A stretch of DNA of 38,663 nt, taken from Actinomyces provencensis (GTDB taxonomy: Bacteria; Actinomycetota; Actinomycetes; Actinomycetales; Actinomycetaceae). The first letter of the stretch is position 1, and every line of letters starts with the position of its first letter. Below, in pieces: positions 16,614 to 25,424 of the stretch. The stretch covers positions 1,535,152 to 1,573,814 of the forward strand of contig NZ_LT700212.1 of NCBI RefSeq assembly GCF_900155435.1, given 5' to 3'. Below the pieces are notes generated by a model, which made no database searches, was not told where the DNA came from, and saw only the letters and a list, made by a program, of their open reading frames with translations. Position numbers and translations under genes: made by a program.

Positions 16614-17080
16614 GCCGAGCGCGCGCGATCCCCCTCCTGGCGGCAGCCCTGCTCGCCTCCATGCTCCCGGCGTGCACCACCACCTCTGCCCCCAACCCCT
16701 CCGAACCACTCCCCACCACCGACGGCGACTCCATGTCCTGCGAGGACGGCTATCGCGTCAGCATCTCGGGCACCGCGGTGTTCCGTCCCGGCACGGGGGC
16801 CTTCCCCGCCTACGACGTCGGAGGCGTGCGTGTCGAACAGGGGGTCATGCAGGCCGCGCTCTCAGGCGTCGACACGGATGGGGTCGGAGGCTTCGGGACC
16901 ACGGTCCTCACGATCGGGGAGTCGGTGACGGACCCGGAGGCCGGGACGTTCACCCTCTTAGACGTCCAGCCGGCCTCCTCCGCCCTCGGCGACGGCTCGG
17001 GGGGCACCGCCACCTTCTGCTACGAGCCCGCTCCCGACTTCGAGGTCAACCCGGGGCTCTCCTCGCAACAGGACGGATAG
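16610..17080 (+). CDS. Secreted lipoprotein of unknown function
   Basis: A 156-residue protein with a lipoprotein signal peptide: RAR at the N-terminus, a hydrophobic core AIPLLAAALLASM and the lipobox LPAC with Cys22. A Ser/Thr/Pro linker follows. The mature part (about 45-145) alternates hydrophobic and polar residues like a small beta-sandwich and has two further cysteines (SCEDGY and TFCYEP) that could form a disulfide. The ATG overlaps the stop of the preceding 52-residue ORF. The next gene, a helicase, has its own likely promoter 10-15 nt upstream, so this is the end of the small operon. Its function is unknown. Confidence 0.75.
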   Translation: MSRARAIPLLAAALLASMLPACTTTSAPNPSEPLPTTDGDSMSCEDGYRVSISGTAVFRPGTGAFPAYDVGGVRVEQGVMQAALSGVDTDGVGGFGTTVLTIGESVTDPEAGTFTLLDVQPASSALGDGSGGTATFCYEPAPDFEVNPGLSSQQDG

Positions 17081-17109
17081 CGCCCTCGTCCATGGGGGAC
17101 AATGGCCCC

Positions 17110-19839
17110 ATGACGGCGATGCTCAACGACCTGCTCGACAACCTCGAGGACCACGGGCAGCTCGAGGACGTCGACGCCCTCTTCGAGGCGTTCTCCGGCT
17201 GGGCGGAGGGATCCGGCCGCCCCCTCTACCCCCACCAGGAGCAGGCGCTGCTGGAGATCCTCGACGGGAACCACGTCATCGCGGCCACCCCCACCGGGTC
17301 GGGCAAGTCGATGATCGCACTCGCCGCGCACTTCGTGTCGCTGGCCCGGGGGGGCCGCTCCTACTACACGGCTCCCCTGAAGGCCCTGGTCTCGGAGAAG
17401 TTCTTCGACCTGGTGGCCCTCTTCGGCGCCGACAACGTCGGGATGGTCACCGGGGACGTCTCCCTCAACGCCGCCGCCCCCATCATCTGCTGCACGGCGG
17501 AGATCCTCGCCAACCAGGCACTGCGCGAGGGAGCGGACCTGGACACCGACATGGTCGTCATGGACGAGTTCCACTACTACGGCGACCCCCAGCGCGGCTG
17601 GGCGTGGCAGGTCCCGCTCCTGGAGCTCACCAGCCCCCAGTACGTGGCCATGTCCGCGACACTGGGCGACACCACCCGCTTCCGCACCCGCTGGGAGGAG
17701 CGCACCGGGCGTGAGGTCGCGTTGGTGGACGACGCGGAGCGCCCCGTCCCCCTGGAGTTCGAGTACGTCGTCGACGACATCCACGACACGGTCGAGCGCC
17801 TGCTGGGTGAGGGCCGCTGGCCCGTCTACATCGTCCACTTCGCCCAACGCGACGCCGTGGAGACCGCGCAGTCCTTCGACAGGCGCAAGCTCATCTCGCC
17901 CGAGCAGAAGGAACGCATCGCCGCCGCCCTCAGGACCGTCCAGTTCGGGCGCGGTTTCGGTCAGGTCCTGCGCCACCTGCTCTCCCAGGGCATCGGCGTC
18001 CACCACGCCGGGATGCTGCCGCGCTACCGCCGCCTCGTCGAGCGCCTCACCCAGCAGGGGCTGCTGGCCATCGTGTGCGGCACCGACACCCTGGGTGTGG
18101 GCATCAACGTCCCCATCCGCACGGTCCTGTTGACCTCCCTGGTGAAGTTCGACGGGGAGCGGATGCGTCACCTCTCCGCGCGTGAGTTCCACCAGATCGC
18201 GGGCCGCGCGGGGCGGGCCGGCTATGACACGGTCGGCTTCGTGCGGGTGCTGGCCCCGGAGCACGAGGTCGAGAACGCGCGGCGGCGTGCGCGCCTCACG
18301 GCCGCGGAGGAGGCGGCGAAGGACGAACGCGAGGCCAAGCGTGCCCGCAAGAAGGCGCAGAAGTCCGCGCCGAAGTCGGCGGGGGCCGGGCAGGTCTCCT
18401 GGACGCGCTCCACCTTCGAGCGACTCCGTGACGCGGCACCCGAGCAGCTGCAGTCCCAGTTCGCCCTCACCCACTCGATGGTGCTCAACGTGCTGGCGGG
18501 TCCGCCCTCGCGCGATCCGGGTGAGCACCTCGTCCACCTGGCCCGCGACAACGACGACCCGCCGCGGGAGTCCAACCCGCACCTGCGCCGGCTGGCGGAG
18601 ATCTACCAGTCGATGCGCCAGGCCGAGGTCGTCGACCACGTCCCCTCCGCCCAGGCGGCGGAGGACGGGCTGCCCCGGCTGCGTCTGGTGGCCGACCTGC
18701 CCGACGACTTCGCCCTCAACCAGCCCCTGTCCCCCTTCGCCCTGGCGGCACTCGACCTGCTGGACCCGGAGTCCCCCACCTACTCCCTCGACGTCGTCTC
18801 CGTGGTGGAGTCGGTGCTGGAGGACCCCCGTCCCCTGCTCTTCGCGCAGCGGCGCGTGGCCCGCGGGGAGGCCGTGGCCGCGATGAAGGCCGAGGGCATG
18901 GAGTACGACGACCGCATGGCCGCCCTGGAGGAGGTCACCTGGCCGCGCCCGCTGGAGGAGCTGCTGGAGCCCGCCTTCGCCACCTACGTGCGTTCCAACC
19001 CCTGGGTCGGGGACCTGGAGATCTCCCCGAAGTCCGTGGTCCGCGAGATGGTCGAGAACGCGATGACCTTCACGGAGCTGGTCAGCCGCTACGACGTCGG
19101 GCGCTCCGAGGGCGTCGTCCTGCGCTACCTCACCGACGCCTACCGGGCGCTGCGCCAGGTGGTCCCCGAGGAGGCCATGACCGAGGAGGTCCGCGCGATC
19201 ATCTCCTGGCTGGCCGGGCTCATCCGCGCCGTGGACTCCTCGCTGCTGGACGAGTGGGAGGCGCTGTCCTCCGGGCGCGTCGAGGAGGCGCTCAGCGCCG
19301 ACGAGGGCGGCTCCGGTGGTGCGTCGGGTGCGGAACTGGCCTTCGGCGCGGACGAGGACGGGACCGTGTCCTTCTCCGCGAACCGGCACGCCTTCCGCAC
19401 CGCCATCCGCACTGCGGTGTTCCGCCGGGTGGAGCTCATGAGCCGTGACAACGTGGCGGCCCTGGCGCGTCTGGACGGGCCGTCGGGGTGGGACGAGGAG
19501 CGTTGGGACCGGGTGCTGGGGCGCTACTGGGCGGAGCACGACTGGATCGGCATCGACCAGCGGGCGCGCTCGGCGTCCCTGTGCCGGATCGTGGAGGCGC
19601 CCGGGCGCGCCGAGATGCTGGCGGTCGGGGTGCCCGAGGCCGTGGTGGAGGCAGTGGAGGATGCGGCGGAGCGGGCTGACGGGGCCGCCGCCGGGACGGG
19701 GCCGTTCTGGTTGGTGGAGCAGACCCTGCTCGACCCCGACGACAACCTGGACTGGCGCCTGGTGGCACTGGTGGACGTGGCCGGGTCCGACCGCACCGGC
19801 TCCGTGGTCCTGCGCATGATCGACGTCTCCCCCCGCTGA
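17110..19839 (+). CDS. Ski2-like DExH-box helicase with C-terminal DUF3516-type region
   Basis: A 909-residue superfamily 2 RNA/DNA helicase found widely in actinobacteria. Motifs in order: Walker A ATPTGSGKS (59-67), motif II DEFH (152-155), motif III SAT (182-184), TDTLGVGINVP (325-335) and motif VI HQIAGRAGRAG (361-371). A Lys/Arg/Ala-rich coiled segment (about 395-430) is followed by a long helical C-terminal region that matches the actinobacterial DUF3516 type by arrangement. A role in RNA processing or decay, as for Ski2/Mtr4 relatives, is inferred. ATG 17110 lies 6 nt after GACAAT (17098-17103), suggesting a leaderless mRNA. A 23-bp repeat array starts 8 nt after the stop. Confidence 0.9.
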   Translation: MTAMLNDLLDNLEDHGQLEDVDALFEAFSGWAEGSGRPLYPHQEQALLEILDGNHVIAATPTGSGKSMIALAAHFVSLARGGRSYYTAPLKALVSEKFFDLVALFGADNVGMVTGDVSLNAAAPIICCTAEILANQALREGADLDTDMVVMDEFHYYGDPQRGWAWQVPLLELTSPQYVAMSATLGDTTRFRTRWEERTGREVALVDDAERPVPLEFEYVVDDIHDTVERLLGEGRWPVYIVHFAQRDAVETAQSFDRRKLISPEQKERIAAALRTVQFGRGFGQVLRHLLSQGIGVHHAGMLPRYRRLVERLTQQGLLAIVCGTDTLGVGINVPIRTVLLTSLVKFDGERMRHLSAREFHQIAGRAGRAGYDTVGFVRVLAPEHEVENARRRARLTAAEEAAKDEREAKRARKKAQKSAPKSAGAGQVSWTRSTFERLRDAAPEQLQSQFALTHSMVLNVLAGPPSRDPGEHLVHLARDNDDPPRESNPHLRRLAEIYQSMRQAEVVDHVPSAQAAEDGLPRLRLVADLPDDFALNQPLSPFALAALDLLDPESPTYSLDVVSVVESVLEDPRPLLFAQRRVARGEAVAAMKAEGMEYDDRMAALEEVTWPRPLEELLEPAFATYVRSNPWVGDLEISPKSVVREMVENAMTFTELVSRYDVGRSEGVVLRYLTDAYRALRQVVPEEAMTEEVRAIISWLAGLIRAVDSSLLDEWEALSSGRVEEALSADEGGSGGASGAELAFGADEDGTVSFSANRHAFRTAIRTAVFRRVELMSRDNVAALARLDGPSGWDEERWDRVLGRYWAEHDWIGIDQRARSASLCRIVEAPGRAEMLAVGVPEAVVEAVEDAAERADGAAAGTGPFWLVEQTLLDPDDNLDWRLVALVDVAGSDRTGSVVLRMIDVSPR

Positions 19840-19847
19840 CCCCTCGC

Positions 19848-19967
19848 CGAAGTCCGCTCTGTTCTGACCTCGAAGTCCGCTCTGTTCTGACCTCGAAGTC
19901 CGCTCTGTTCTGACCTCGAAGTCCGCTCTGTTCTGACCTCGAAGTCCGCTCAGTTCTGGGGTCGAAG
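19848..19967 (+). repeat. 23-bp repeat array C1, sense downstream of the helicase gene
   Basis: Five units start at 19848, 19871, 19894, 19917 and 19940; the first four are identical to each other, pointing to recent duplication. A sixth unit is cut after CGAAG at 19967 by the IS256 element and resumes as CGAAGTCCGTCCC at 21416. Rejoining the two sides restores a normal inner unit. Confidence 0.95.
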
Positions 19968-21412
19968 GGCGGAGTCCCTTAGGGTGGTGGCAATTCCTGC
20001 AGGTCAGCGAGCATCCTTGGGGTGTTGGTGGGCCATCGTGGGTGTCCAGAGTTTCGACCAAGAATCCTAGGAGTGTTCCCACGATGGCCCGCAACCAGTC
20101 TGCCCTGTCCACCTTGATCAGTGAAGTCCTGTCCGACCCGAGCCTTGCAGGAGACGCCGTGTTCCGTCGACTGTTGGAGGCGGGCCTCCAAGACCTCATC
20201 GATGCTGAGGCCACCACCAAGATCGGGGCGGGGCGCTATGAGCGCAGCGAGTCCCGCCTCACCCGACGCAACGGAAGTCGCGACAAGACGGTGTCCACCC
20301 CGGCAGGAGACGTGGTGGTGGCCATCCCCAAGCTGCGTGAGGGGTCCTTCTTCCCCAGCCTCCTCAACCCCCGCAAGCGGATCGACAAGGCCCTCTACGC
20401 CGTCATCTGCCAAGCGTGGATCAACGGGGTGTCCACCCGCAAGGTCGACGAGCTCGTCAAGGCATTGGGATGCGAGTCGGGCATCTCGAAGTCCCAGGTC
20501 TCAAGGATCTGCGCCGACATCGACTCCGTGGTCGAGGAGTTCCTGACCCGTCCCCTGTCCCACACGTGGTACCCGTACCTGTTCCTGGACGCCACCTACG
20601 TCGACGTCCGCCACGCCGGCCATGTCGTGTCCAAAGCGGTCGTGGTCGCCACCGGCGTCTCCGCCCAGGGCAGGCGTGAGATCCTGGGCATGAGGATCGG
20701 CGACAGTGAGTCCACCTACTTCTGGACGGAGTTCCTACGATCCTTGCGCGAGCGCGGCCTCAAGGTCTCAACCGACACTGACCCACTGGGAGTGCAAGTC
20801 GTCACCAGTGACGCCCACCAAGGCATCAAGAACGCCGTCAAAGCCATCCTCACCGGCGCCTCTTGGCAACGCTGCCGCGTCCACTTCGCTCGCAACGTCA
20901 CCCAGACCCTGGGCTCCACCCGCTCCAAGCCCGTCAACGCCCTCATCGCCACCATCTTCGCCCAGACCACCCCAGAGGCCGTCAAGGACGCCTACCACCA
21001 GGTCGTGGCCTCCCTGACCCCGACCTTCCCCCAGATCGCCCAGATGCTCACCGACGCCGAAGTCGACCTCACCGCCTTCGCTGACCAGCCCCGCCCCCAC
21101 TGGCAGAAGATCTGCACCACACAACCCCATCGAGCGACTCAACCGCGAGATCAAACGCCGCACCGACGTCGTCCAAGTCTTCCCCGACGACGCCTCCGCC
21201 ACCCGCCTCATCGGAGCCATCCTCCAAGACCAAAACGAGGAATGGCAATACGGGGAACGCCGCTACCTCTCAGAGACCTCCATGCGCGACCTTACTGACC
21301 AACTCACCCACCCCAACCACCCCGACCCCACCCACCTCCTCACAGCCTGAAACCAACCCCCACCAGCCCAAACGAAACAACAGACACTTACACCACCAAC
21401 AGGGACTTGATC
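19968..21412 (+). mobile_element. IS256-family insertion sequence (1445 bp) with 8-bp target duplication
   Basis: Flanks carry the 8-bp direct repeat GGTCGAAG at 19960-19967 and 21413-21420, the length usual for IS256. The ends are imperfect inverted repeats that align in register: both start with G, share AGTCCCT at bases 6-12 and GGTGGTG at bases 16-22. The element holds one transposase frame, interrupted by a frameshift. The target lies inside a unit of the 23-bp repeat array, so the insertion came after the array formed. Confidence 0.9.
20084..21350 (+). pseudogene. IS256-family (mutator-type) transposase, frameshifted
   Basis: The protein starts MARNQSALSTLI and follows the family order: GAGRYERSESRLTRRNGSRD, GVSTRKVDELVKALG, the first catalytic Asp in YLFLDATYVDV and the second in VTSDAHQGI. 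At about 21113-21123 the frame shifts by one base, just after HWQKI, where an IW(S/T)TNP-type motif is expected. The rest (NPIERLNREIKRRTDVVQVF to a TGA at 21348-21350) is intact in the next frame and carries the presumed catalytic Glu in the IERLNRE block. A C codon replaces the expected Trp at the same site. IS256 transposases are not known to use programmed frameshifting, so this copy is probably dead. Confidence 0.9.
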
Positions 21413-21415
21413 GGT

Positions 21416-21566
21416 CGAAGTCCGTCCCATGAGGCGTCAGTACCGATCTCGGCCCTTCACGAGGGCGGACCTCGAGGCTTCGACGGGACGGACCTCAGCG
21501 CCCAAACAGAGCGGACCTCAGTGCCCGAACAGAGCGGACCTCAGTACCCGAACAGAGCGGACTTCG
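21416..21566 (-). repeat. 23-bp repeat array C2, facing array C1
   Basis: On the minus strand three good units run 21566-21544, 21543-21521 and 21520-21498. Degenerate units containing GAGGTCCGTCCC and GAGGTCCGCC follow inward. The sense-oriented start of the next C1 unit lies at 21416-21436. Just outside the array the minus strand reads TGACCCGCCTCACCCCCG, the same stop-plus-C-tract seen at the ends of genes that carry arrays, but no gene remains there. Confidence 0.9.
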
Positions 21567-21593
21567 CGGGGGTGAGGCGGGTCACAGGACTGG

Positions 21594-21622
21594 TTGAATT
21601 AGGTAAGCCATTGCTAACCTAA
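21594..21622 (+). promoter_or_regulatory. Promoter with iron-box-like palindrome (DtxR/IdeR-type candidate)
   Basis: TTAGGTAAGC (21599-21608) and GCTAACCTAA (21613-21622) are inverted halves with one mismatch. They resemble half-sites of the actinobacterial DtxR/IdeR iron box, but the centre is 5 bp longer than the usual 19-bp box. TTGAAT (21594-21599) and TAACCT (21615-21620) could be the -35 and -10 elements, so a repressor bound here would block transcription of the siderophore operon when iron is plentiful. Confidence 0.7.
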
Positions 21623-21682
21623 TCAGTGCTGCCAGGATGTCCCGGCAGGTCAAAGAGCCAACGCATCGACCAGAGGAGCCCC

Positions 21683-22714
21683 ATGCGAGCCCGCCCCGCC
21701 CGCCTGTTCACCACCTTCGCCGCCGCACTCGCGGCCGTCGCACTGACAGCCTGTTCCGGAGGTGCCTCCTCGTCGGACCAGTCCGGCGCGGCCGGCGAGT
21801 CGGGTACGGCCTCCCAGTCCGGATCGGCCTCCACCGACGGGGAGTGGCCGCGCACGATCACCCATGAGAAGGGCGAGCTGGAGCTGGACTCCCAGCCCGA
21901 GCGCATCGTCTCGACCTCGATCTCGGCCACGGGCACCCTCCTCGCCATCGATGCGCCGGTGGTCGCCTCCGCAGCGACCTCCCCCTCGGACATCACCGAT
22001 GACAAGGGCTTCTTCTCCCAGTGGGCCGATGTCGCCGATGAGCGCGGCGTCGAGGTCCTCTACCCGAACCTCGAGTTCGACCTCGAGTCCCTGATCGCCG
22101 CCGACCCGGACCTCGTGGTCATCTCGACCTCCGGTGCGGACTCCACCGTCGACAACTACGACCAGATCGCCGCCCAGTTCCCCACGATCGCCGTGGACTA
22201 CTCCAAGCAGACCTGGCAGGACCTCGCCCAGGAGCTCGGTGAGGCCACCGGTCACGAGGCGGACGCCACGGCGGCCATCGACGACTTCGATGACTACACC
22301 TCCCAGGCGGCGGAGAAGATCACGGCCCCGGCAGGTGGCGCCTCGATCGTCTCCTTCAACGGCCCCGGAGCCGACCAGGGCGTCGCCAAGAAGACCGGCC
22401 CCCACGCCCAGCTCCTGGAGGCACTCGGCGTGGAGGTCCACGAGGCCCCCGAGGACCTCGACACCAGCGAGCAGGCCCGTTCCGACTTCGCCTTCGTCAC
22501 CCTGGAGAACCTCTCCCAGGCCATCGGCGGGGAGAGCGTCTTCCTCCTCTCCGGCACCGAGGACACCGTGAAGGCCTTCGAGTCCGAGCCCGTCCTGGCC
22601 AATGTCCCCGCAGTCACCTCCTCGCAGGTGTACCCCCTGGGTCCGACGTCGTTCCGCATCGACTACTACTCCGGCAAGCAGTTCGTCGACGCCGTCGTCG
22701 AGGCGCTGGGCTGA
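21683..22714 (+). CDS. Siderophore ABC transporter substrate-binding lipoprotein (FepB-like)
   Basis: A 343-residue class III periplasmic-binding-type protein, anchored outside the membrane. The signal peptide ends in the lipobox LTAC with Cys24, then a Ser/Gly linker. The mature part has the family opening LELDSQPERIVS, the FDLESLIAADPDLVVIS segment and a long connecting helix before the second lobe. It should capture a ferric siderophore, probably catecholate given the FepB-like pattern and the esterase downstream. ATG 21683 is chosen for the AGAGGAG upstream and the proper signal peptide; the longer frame from 21626 adds a polar extension. It is the first gene of a six-gene operon behind an iron-box-like site. 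Confidence 0.9.
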   Translation: MRARPARLFTTFAAALAAVALTACSGGASSSDQSGAAGESGTASQSGSASTDGEWPRTITHEKGELELDSQPERIVSTSISATGTLLAIDAPVVASAATSPSDITDDKGFFSQWADVADERGVEVLYPNLEFDLESLIAADPDLVVISTSGADSTVDNYDQIAAQFPTIAVDYSKQTWQDLAQELGEATGHEADATAAIDDFDDYTSQAAEKITAPAGGASIVSFNGPGADQGVAKKTGPHAQLLEALGVEVHEAPEDLDTSEQARSDFAFVTLENLSQAIGGESVFLLSGTEDTVKAFESEPVLANVPAVTSSQVYPLGPTSFRIDYYSGKQFVDAVVEALG

Positions 22715-22718
22715 GGCG

Positions 22719-23963
22719 ATGACCGGAGGTCGCACGTCCCGCAGGGGAGGACCCGGCCCTCGTGGCGCGGGGTCCTCCCCTGTGGCCGTGGGCCCTGCGC
22801 TCCCCGTCTCCTCCGCCCCGCTCGGCACCGACCGCTTCCCCTCCCACGCGACCTCCACTTCCACTCAGCCCACAGGTGCGCGGGTCCCCCCGGGTTCCTC
22901 GGAGTGGACTGCGGGCAGCGAACTCCCAGCCGTGGGCACACGTCCCCCCAACGGGTCCCACACCGTCCCCACGCACGGCGCCCTCCTCCTCGGGCTCTTC
23001 GTGGCGCTCATCCCCCTGGCGGCACTCAGCCTGGCCGTCGGGTCGCGACTGGTCCCGGTCGGGACCGTCGTCGACGCGCTGCGGGCATTCGACCCCACGG
23101 ACGACGCCCACCTGGTCATCCGGGAGCTCCGCGTGCCCCGCACGCTCATCGCGGTGCTGGCGGGAGGGTGTCTCGGCCTGGCCGGCGCCCTCATGCAGAC
23201 ACTCACCCGCAACGCACTGGCTGAGCCGGGCACCCTGGGCGTGAACTCCGGTGCGGCCGCGGGAGTGGTCGTGGGACTCGCGATCACCGGGGCGGCTTCG
23301 GTCAACGTCTACGTCTGGTTCGCCTTCCTCGGTGCCGGCATCGCCTCCCTGGTCGTGCACCGCCTGGGACGAGCCGGTGACGCCGGTGTCAACCCGGTGC
23401 GCCTGGTCCTGGCAGGGGCCGGCCTGTCCGTCATGCTCAGCTCCGTGACGATGGTGGTCATCCTCTCCAGCCCCCAGACCGTCTTCGACTCCTTCCGCAA
23501 CTGGGCCACGGGTTCCCTCCAGGGGCGCGGCTGGGACTCGGTTCCCGTCGCCGCCGTGTGCCTCCTGGTCGGCACCGTGCTGGCCGTCGTGCTCGCGGGA
23601 CCGCTGAACTCCGTGGCCCTGGGGCCGGACCTCGCAGCCGCCCTGGGTGTGGACACGCGCCGCACCTGGGCGCTGACCAACCTCGCCGTCCTCGTCCTGG
23701 CCGGTGGCGCGACCGCTGTGGCCGGACCCGTCGCCTTTGTGGGCCTGGCCGCTCCCCACGTCTCCCGGGCGATGGTCGGCACCGACCACCGCTGGCTGCT
23801 GCCGGGCTCTGCGCTGGTGGCGGCCTTCGCCCTGCTCCTCGCGGACGTCCTGGGGCGCGTCGTCATCCACCCCGGCGAGGTCGGGGCCGGTGTCATGACA
23901 GCTCTGATCGGGGCGCCCTTCTTCGTGGTTCTGGTGCGACGAGGGCGGGTGGTGGGGCTGTGA
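22719..23963 (+). CDS. Siderophore ABC permease, FecCD/FepD family
   Basis: A 414-residue membrane protein with about ten hydrophobic segments from residue 85 on. It has family signatures such as ELRVPRTLIAVLAGGCLGLAG, ALAEPGTLGVNSGAAAG, and PVAFVGLAAPHVSR, the loop that contacts the ATPase. The first 80 residues are a Ser/Pro/Gly-rich cytosolic extension absent from most relatives; an internal start is possible but no better site is visible. ATG 22719 lies 4 nt after the binding-protein stop. It should pair with the next permease as a heterodimer. Confidence 0.9.
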   Translation: MTGGRTSRRGGPGPRGAGSSPVAVGPALPVSSAPLGTDRFPSHATSTSTQPTGARVPPGSSEWTAGSELPAVGTRPPNGSHTVPTHGALLLGLFVALIPLAALSLAVGSRLVPVGTVVDALRAFDPTDDAHLVIRELRVPRTLIAVLAGGCLGLAGALMQTLTRNALAEPGTLGVNSGAAAGVVVGLAITGAASVNVYVWFAFLGAGIASLVVHRLGRAGDAGVNPVRLVLAGAGLSVMLSSVTMVVILSSPQTVFDSFRNWATGSLQGRGWDSVPVAAVCLLVGTVLAVVLAGPLNSVALGPDLAAALGVDTRRTWALTNLAVLVLAGGATAVAGPVAFVGLAAPHVSRAMVGTDHRWLLPGSALVAAFALLLADVLGRVVIHPGEVGAGVMTALIGAPFFVVLVRRGRVVGL

Positions 23964-25171
23964 CCACTGCACCCTCCGGACTCCCGGGTGTCGCCGCACG
24001 ACCCGGTGCGTCCCCCTCCGATCTGACGGACGCCGGCGCCCGGAACGGATGGGGGTCGGACGCACCCGGACCGGCCGTCCCCGACGCTGCCGTCCCCGGC
24101 GCCTCCCGTCCCGGGACTGCGGTACGGCACGAGGAGGCGGGGCCGAGCGAGTTCCGCCTGGCACTGGGCCCGGCACGCCTGCGCATCCCCGTGCGCGCCC
24201 TGCTCGTCAGCACCGTGCTGGTCGTGGTGGGACTGGCCCTGGCCCTCGTCACCCTGATGTCGGGGAAGATCTCCCTCTCCCCCGCCGAGGTGTTCTCGGC
24301 GCTGACGGGCCACGCCACCGACCCGCGCGCCGCCCAGGTGGTCACCACCATCCGTCTCCCCCGTGCGCTCACGGGAGCGGCAGTGGGCATGGCACTGGGG
24401 GCCGCCGGCTGCGTGTTCCAGTCCGTGTCGCGCAATGCCCTGGGGTCCCCCGATGTCATCGGCTTCACCACCGGCGCGGCCACGGGAGCCGTCATCCAGA
24501 TCGTCGTCCTCGACGCAGGACCCGCCGCCACCTCACTGGCCGCCATCGGCACCGGCCTGGTCACCGCCGTCGTCGTCTACGTCCTGGCGCGCTCCGACGG
24601 CGCCACCGGCGGGTACCGCCTGATCCTCGTCGGCATCGGCGTCAGCGCCTTCCTGGGTGCCCTCAACACCCTGGTCCTCGCCCAGGGCGACCTGGACCTG
24701 GCGACACGGGCACGGATCTGGCTGTCGGGGTCCCTCAACGCCCGCACCTGGGCCGATGCCTGGCCCGTCCTGGTGGCCGTCGTGGTCCTGGTGCCGCTGC
24801 TGGCCATGCTGGCCCGCCGCCTGGATGCCCTGGAGATGGGTGAGGACCAGGCACGCCAGCTCGGCGTCGACACGGAACGCACCCGCGTGGTCACCATGCT
24901 CGCCGCGGTCGTCCTCACAGCTGCCGCCGTGGCGGCCGCGGGGCCCATTGCCTTCATCGCCCTGGCGGCCCCCCAGGTCGCCTCCCGTCTCACCCGCGTC
25001 CCCCGCGTCCAGGTGCTCACCTCGGCGCTGACCGGCGCCGTGCTGCTCACGGCCGCCGACGTGGTCTCGGTGCACCTGCCCGTCGCCGTCGCACTCCCCG
25101 TGGGCCTGACCACCGGGGCCCTGGGCGGCCTCTACCTGCTGTGGCTGCTCACCCGGACACGGGAGGTGTGA
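23960..25171 (+). CDS. Siderophore ABC permease, FecCD/FepG family
   Basis: The second permease, 403 residues. GTG 23960 overlaps the FepD-like stop (GTGA), so the two are translationally coupled. A ~65-residue Ala/Pro/Gly-rich N-terminal extension precedes about nine or ten membrane segments. Recognisable blocks are IRLPRALTGAAVGMALGAAG, NALGSPDVIGFTTGAATGA and GPIAFIALAAPQVASRLTR, the ATPase-coupling loop. Both permeases have unusual disordered N-termini, which may be real or may reflect over-long starts. Confidence 0.9.
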   Translation: MTTAPSGLPGVAARPGASPSDLTDAGARNGWGSDAPGPAVPDAAVPGASRPGTAVRHEEAGPSEFRLALGPARLRIPVRALLVSTVLVVVGLALALVTLMSGKISLSPAEVFSALTGHATDPRAAQVVTTIRLPRALTGAAVGMALGAAGCVFQSVSRNALGSPDVIGFTTGAATGAVIQIVVLDAGPAATSLAAIGTGLVTAVVVYVLARSDGATGGYRLILVGIGVSAFLGALNTLVLAQGDLDLATRARIWLSGSLNARTWADAWPVLVAVVVLVPLLAMLARRLDALEMGEDQARQLGVDTERTRVVTMLAAVVLTAAAVAAAGPIAFIALAAPQVASRLTRVPRVQVLTSALTGAVLLTAADVVSVHLPVAVALPVGLTTGALGGLYLLWLLTRTREV

Positions 25172-25424
25172 GGCACATGGGCTCGACCACCCGACGGGCG
25201 CTGTGCCCCCACCGCCCCCGCGGTGCACACCGCGGCGACCCCGGTCCGTCCGGGACACGTGCTCCACGGCCCCGCCCTCGTCCACGGGGCACCACCCCGG
25301 ACCCACTCCCCGCCGTCGGGACCCGGCCCCGCCCTCGTCCCTGTGGCGCCGGGACGACCCGGCTGCACCCGGTGGCCGCACGACGCCCGGGCGAACCCCC
25401 TCTCCCCCCATGCAGGAGGTCCTC

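Noticed and set aside
17020-20220. Very long minus-strand open frame (over 1000 codons) opposite the helicase gene
   Set aside because: It is the antisense shadow of a GC-rich coding sequence: it has His/Val/Leu/Gly-rich composition, no family motifs, and runs through the repeat array and IS end.
20084-21350. Programmed frameshift in the IS256 transposase
   Set aside because: IS256-family transposases are single-frame proteins, there is no slippery heptamer at the site, and a conserved Trp is also lost, so mutation or sequencing error is more likely.
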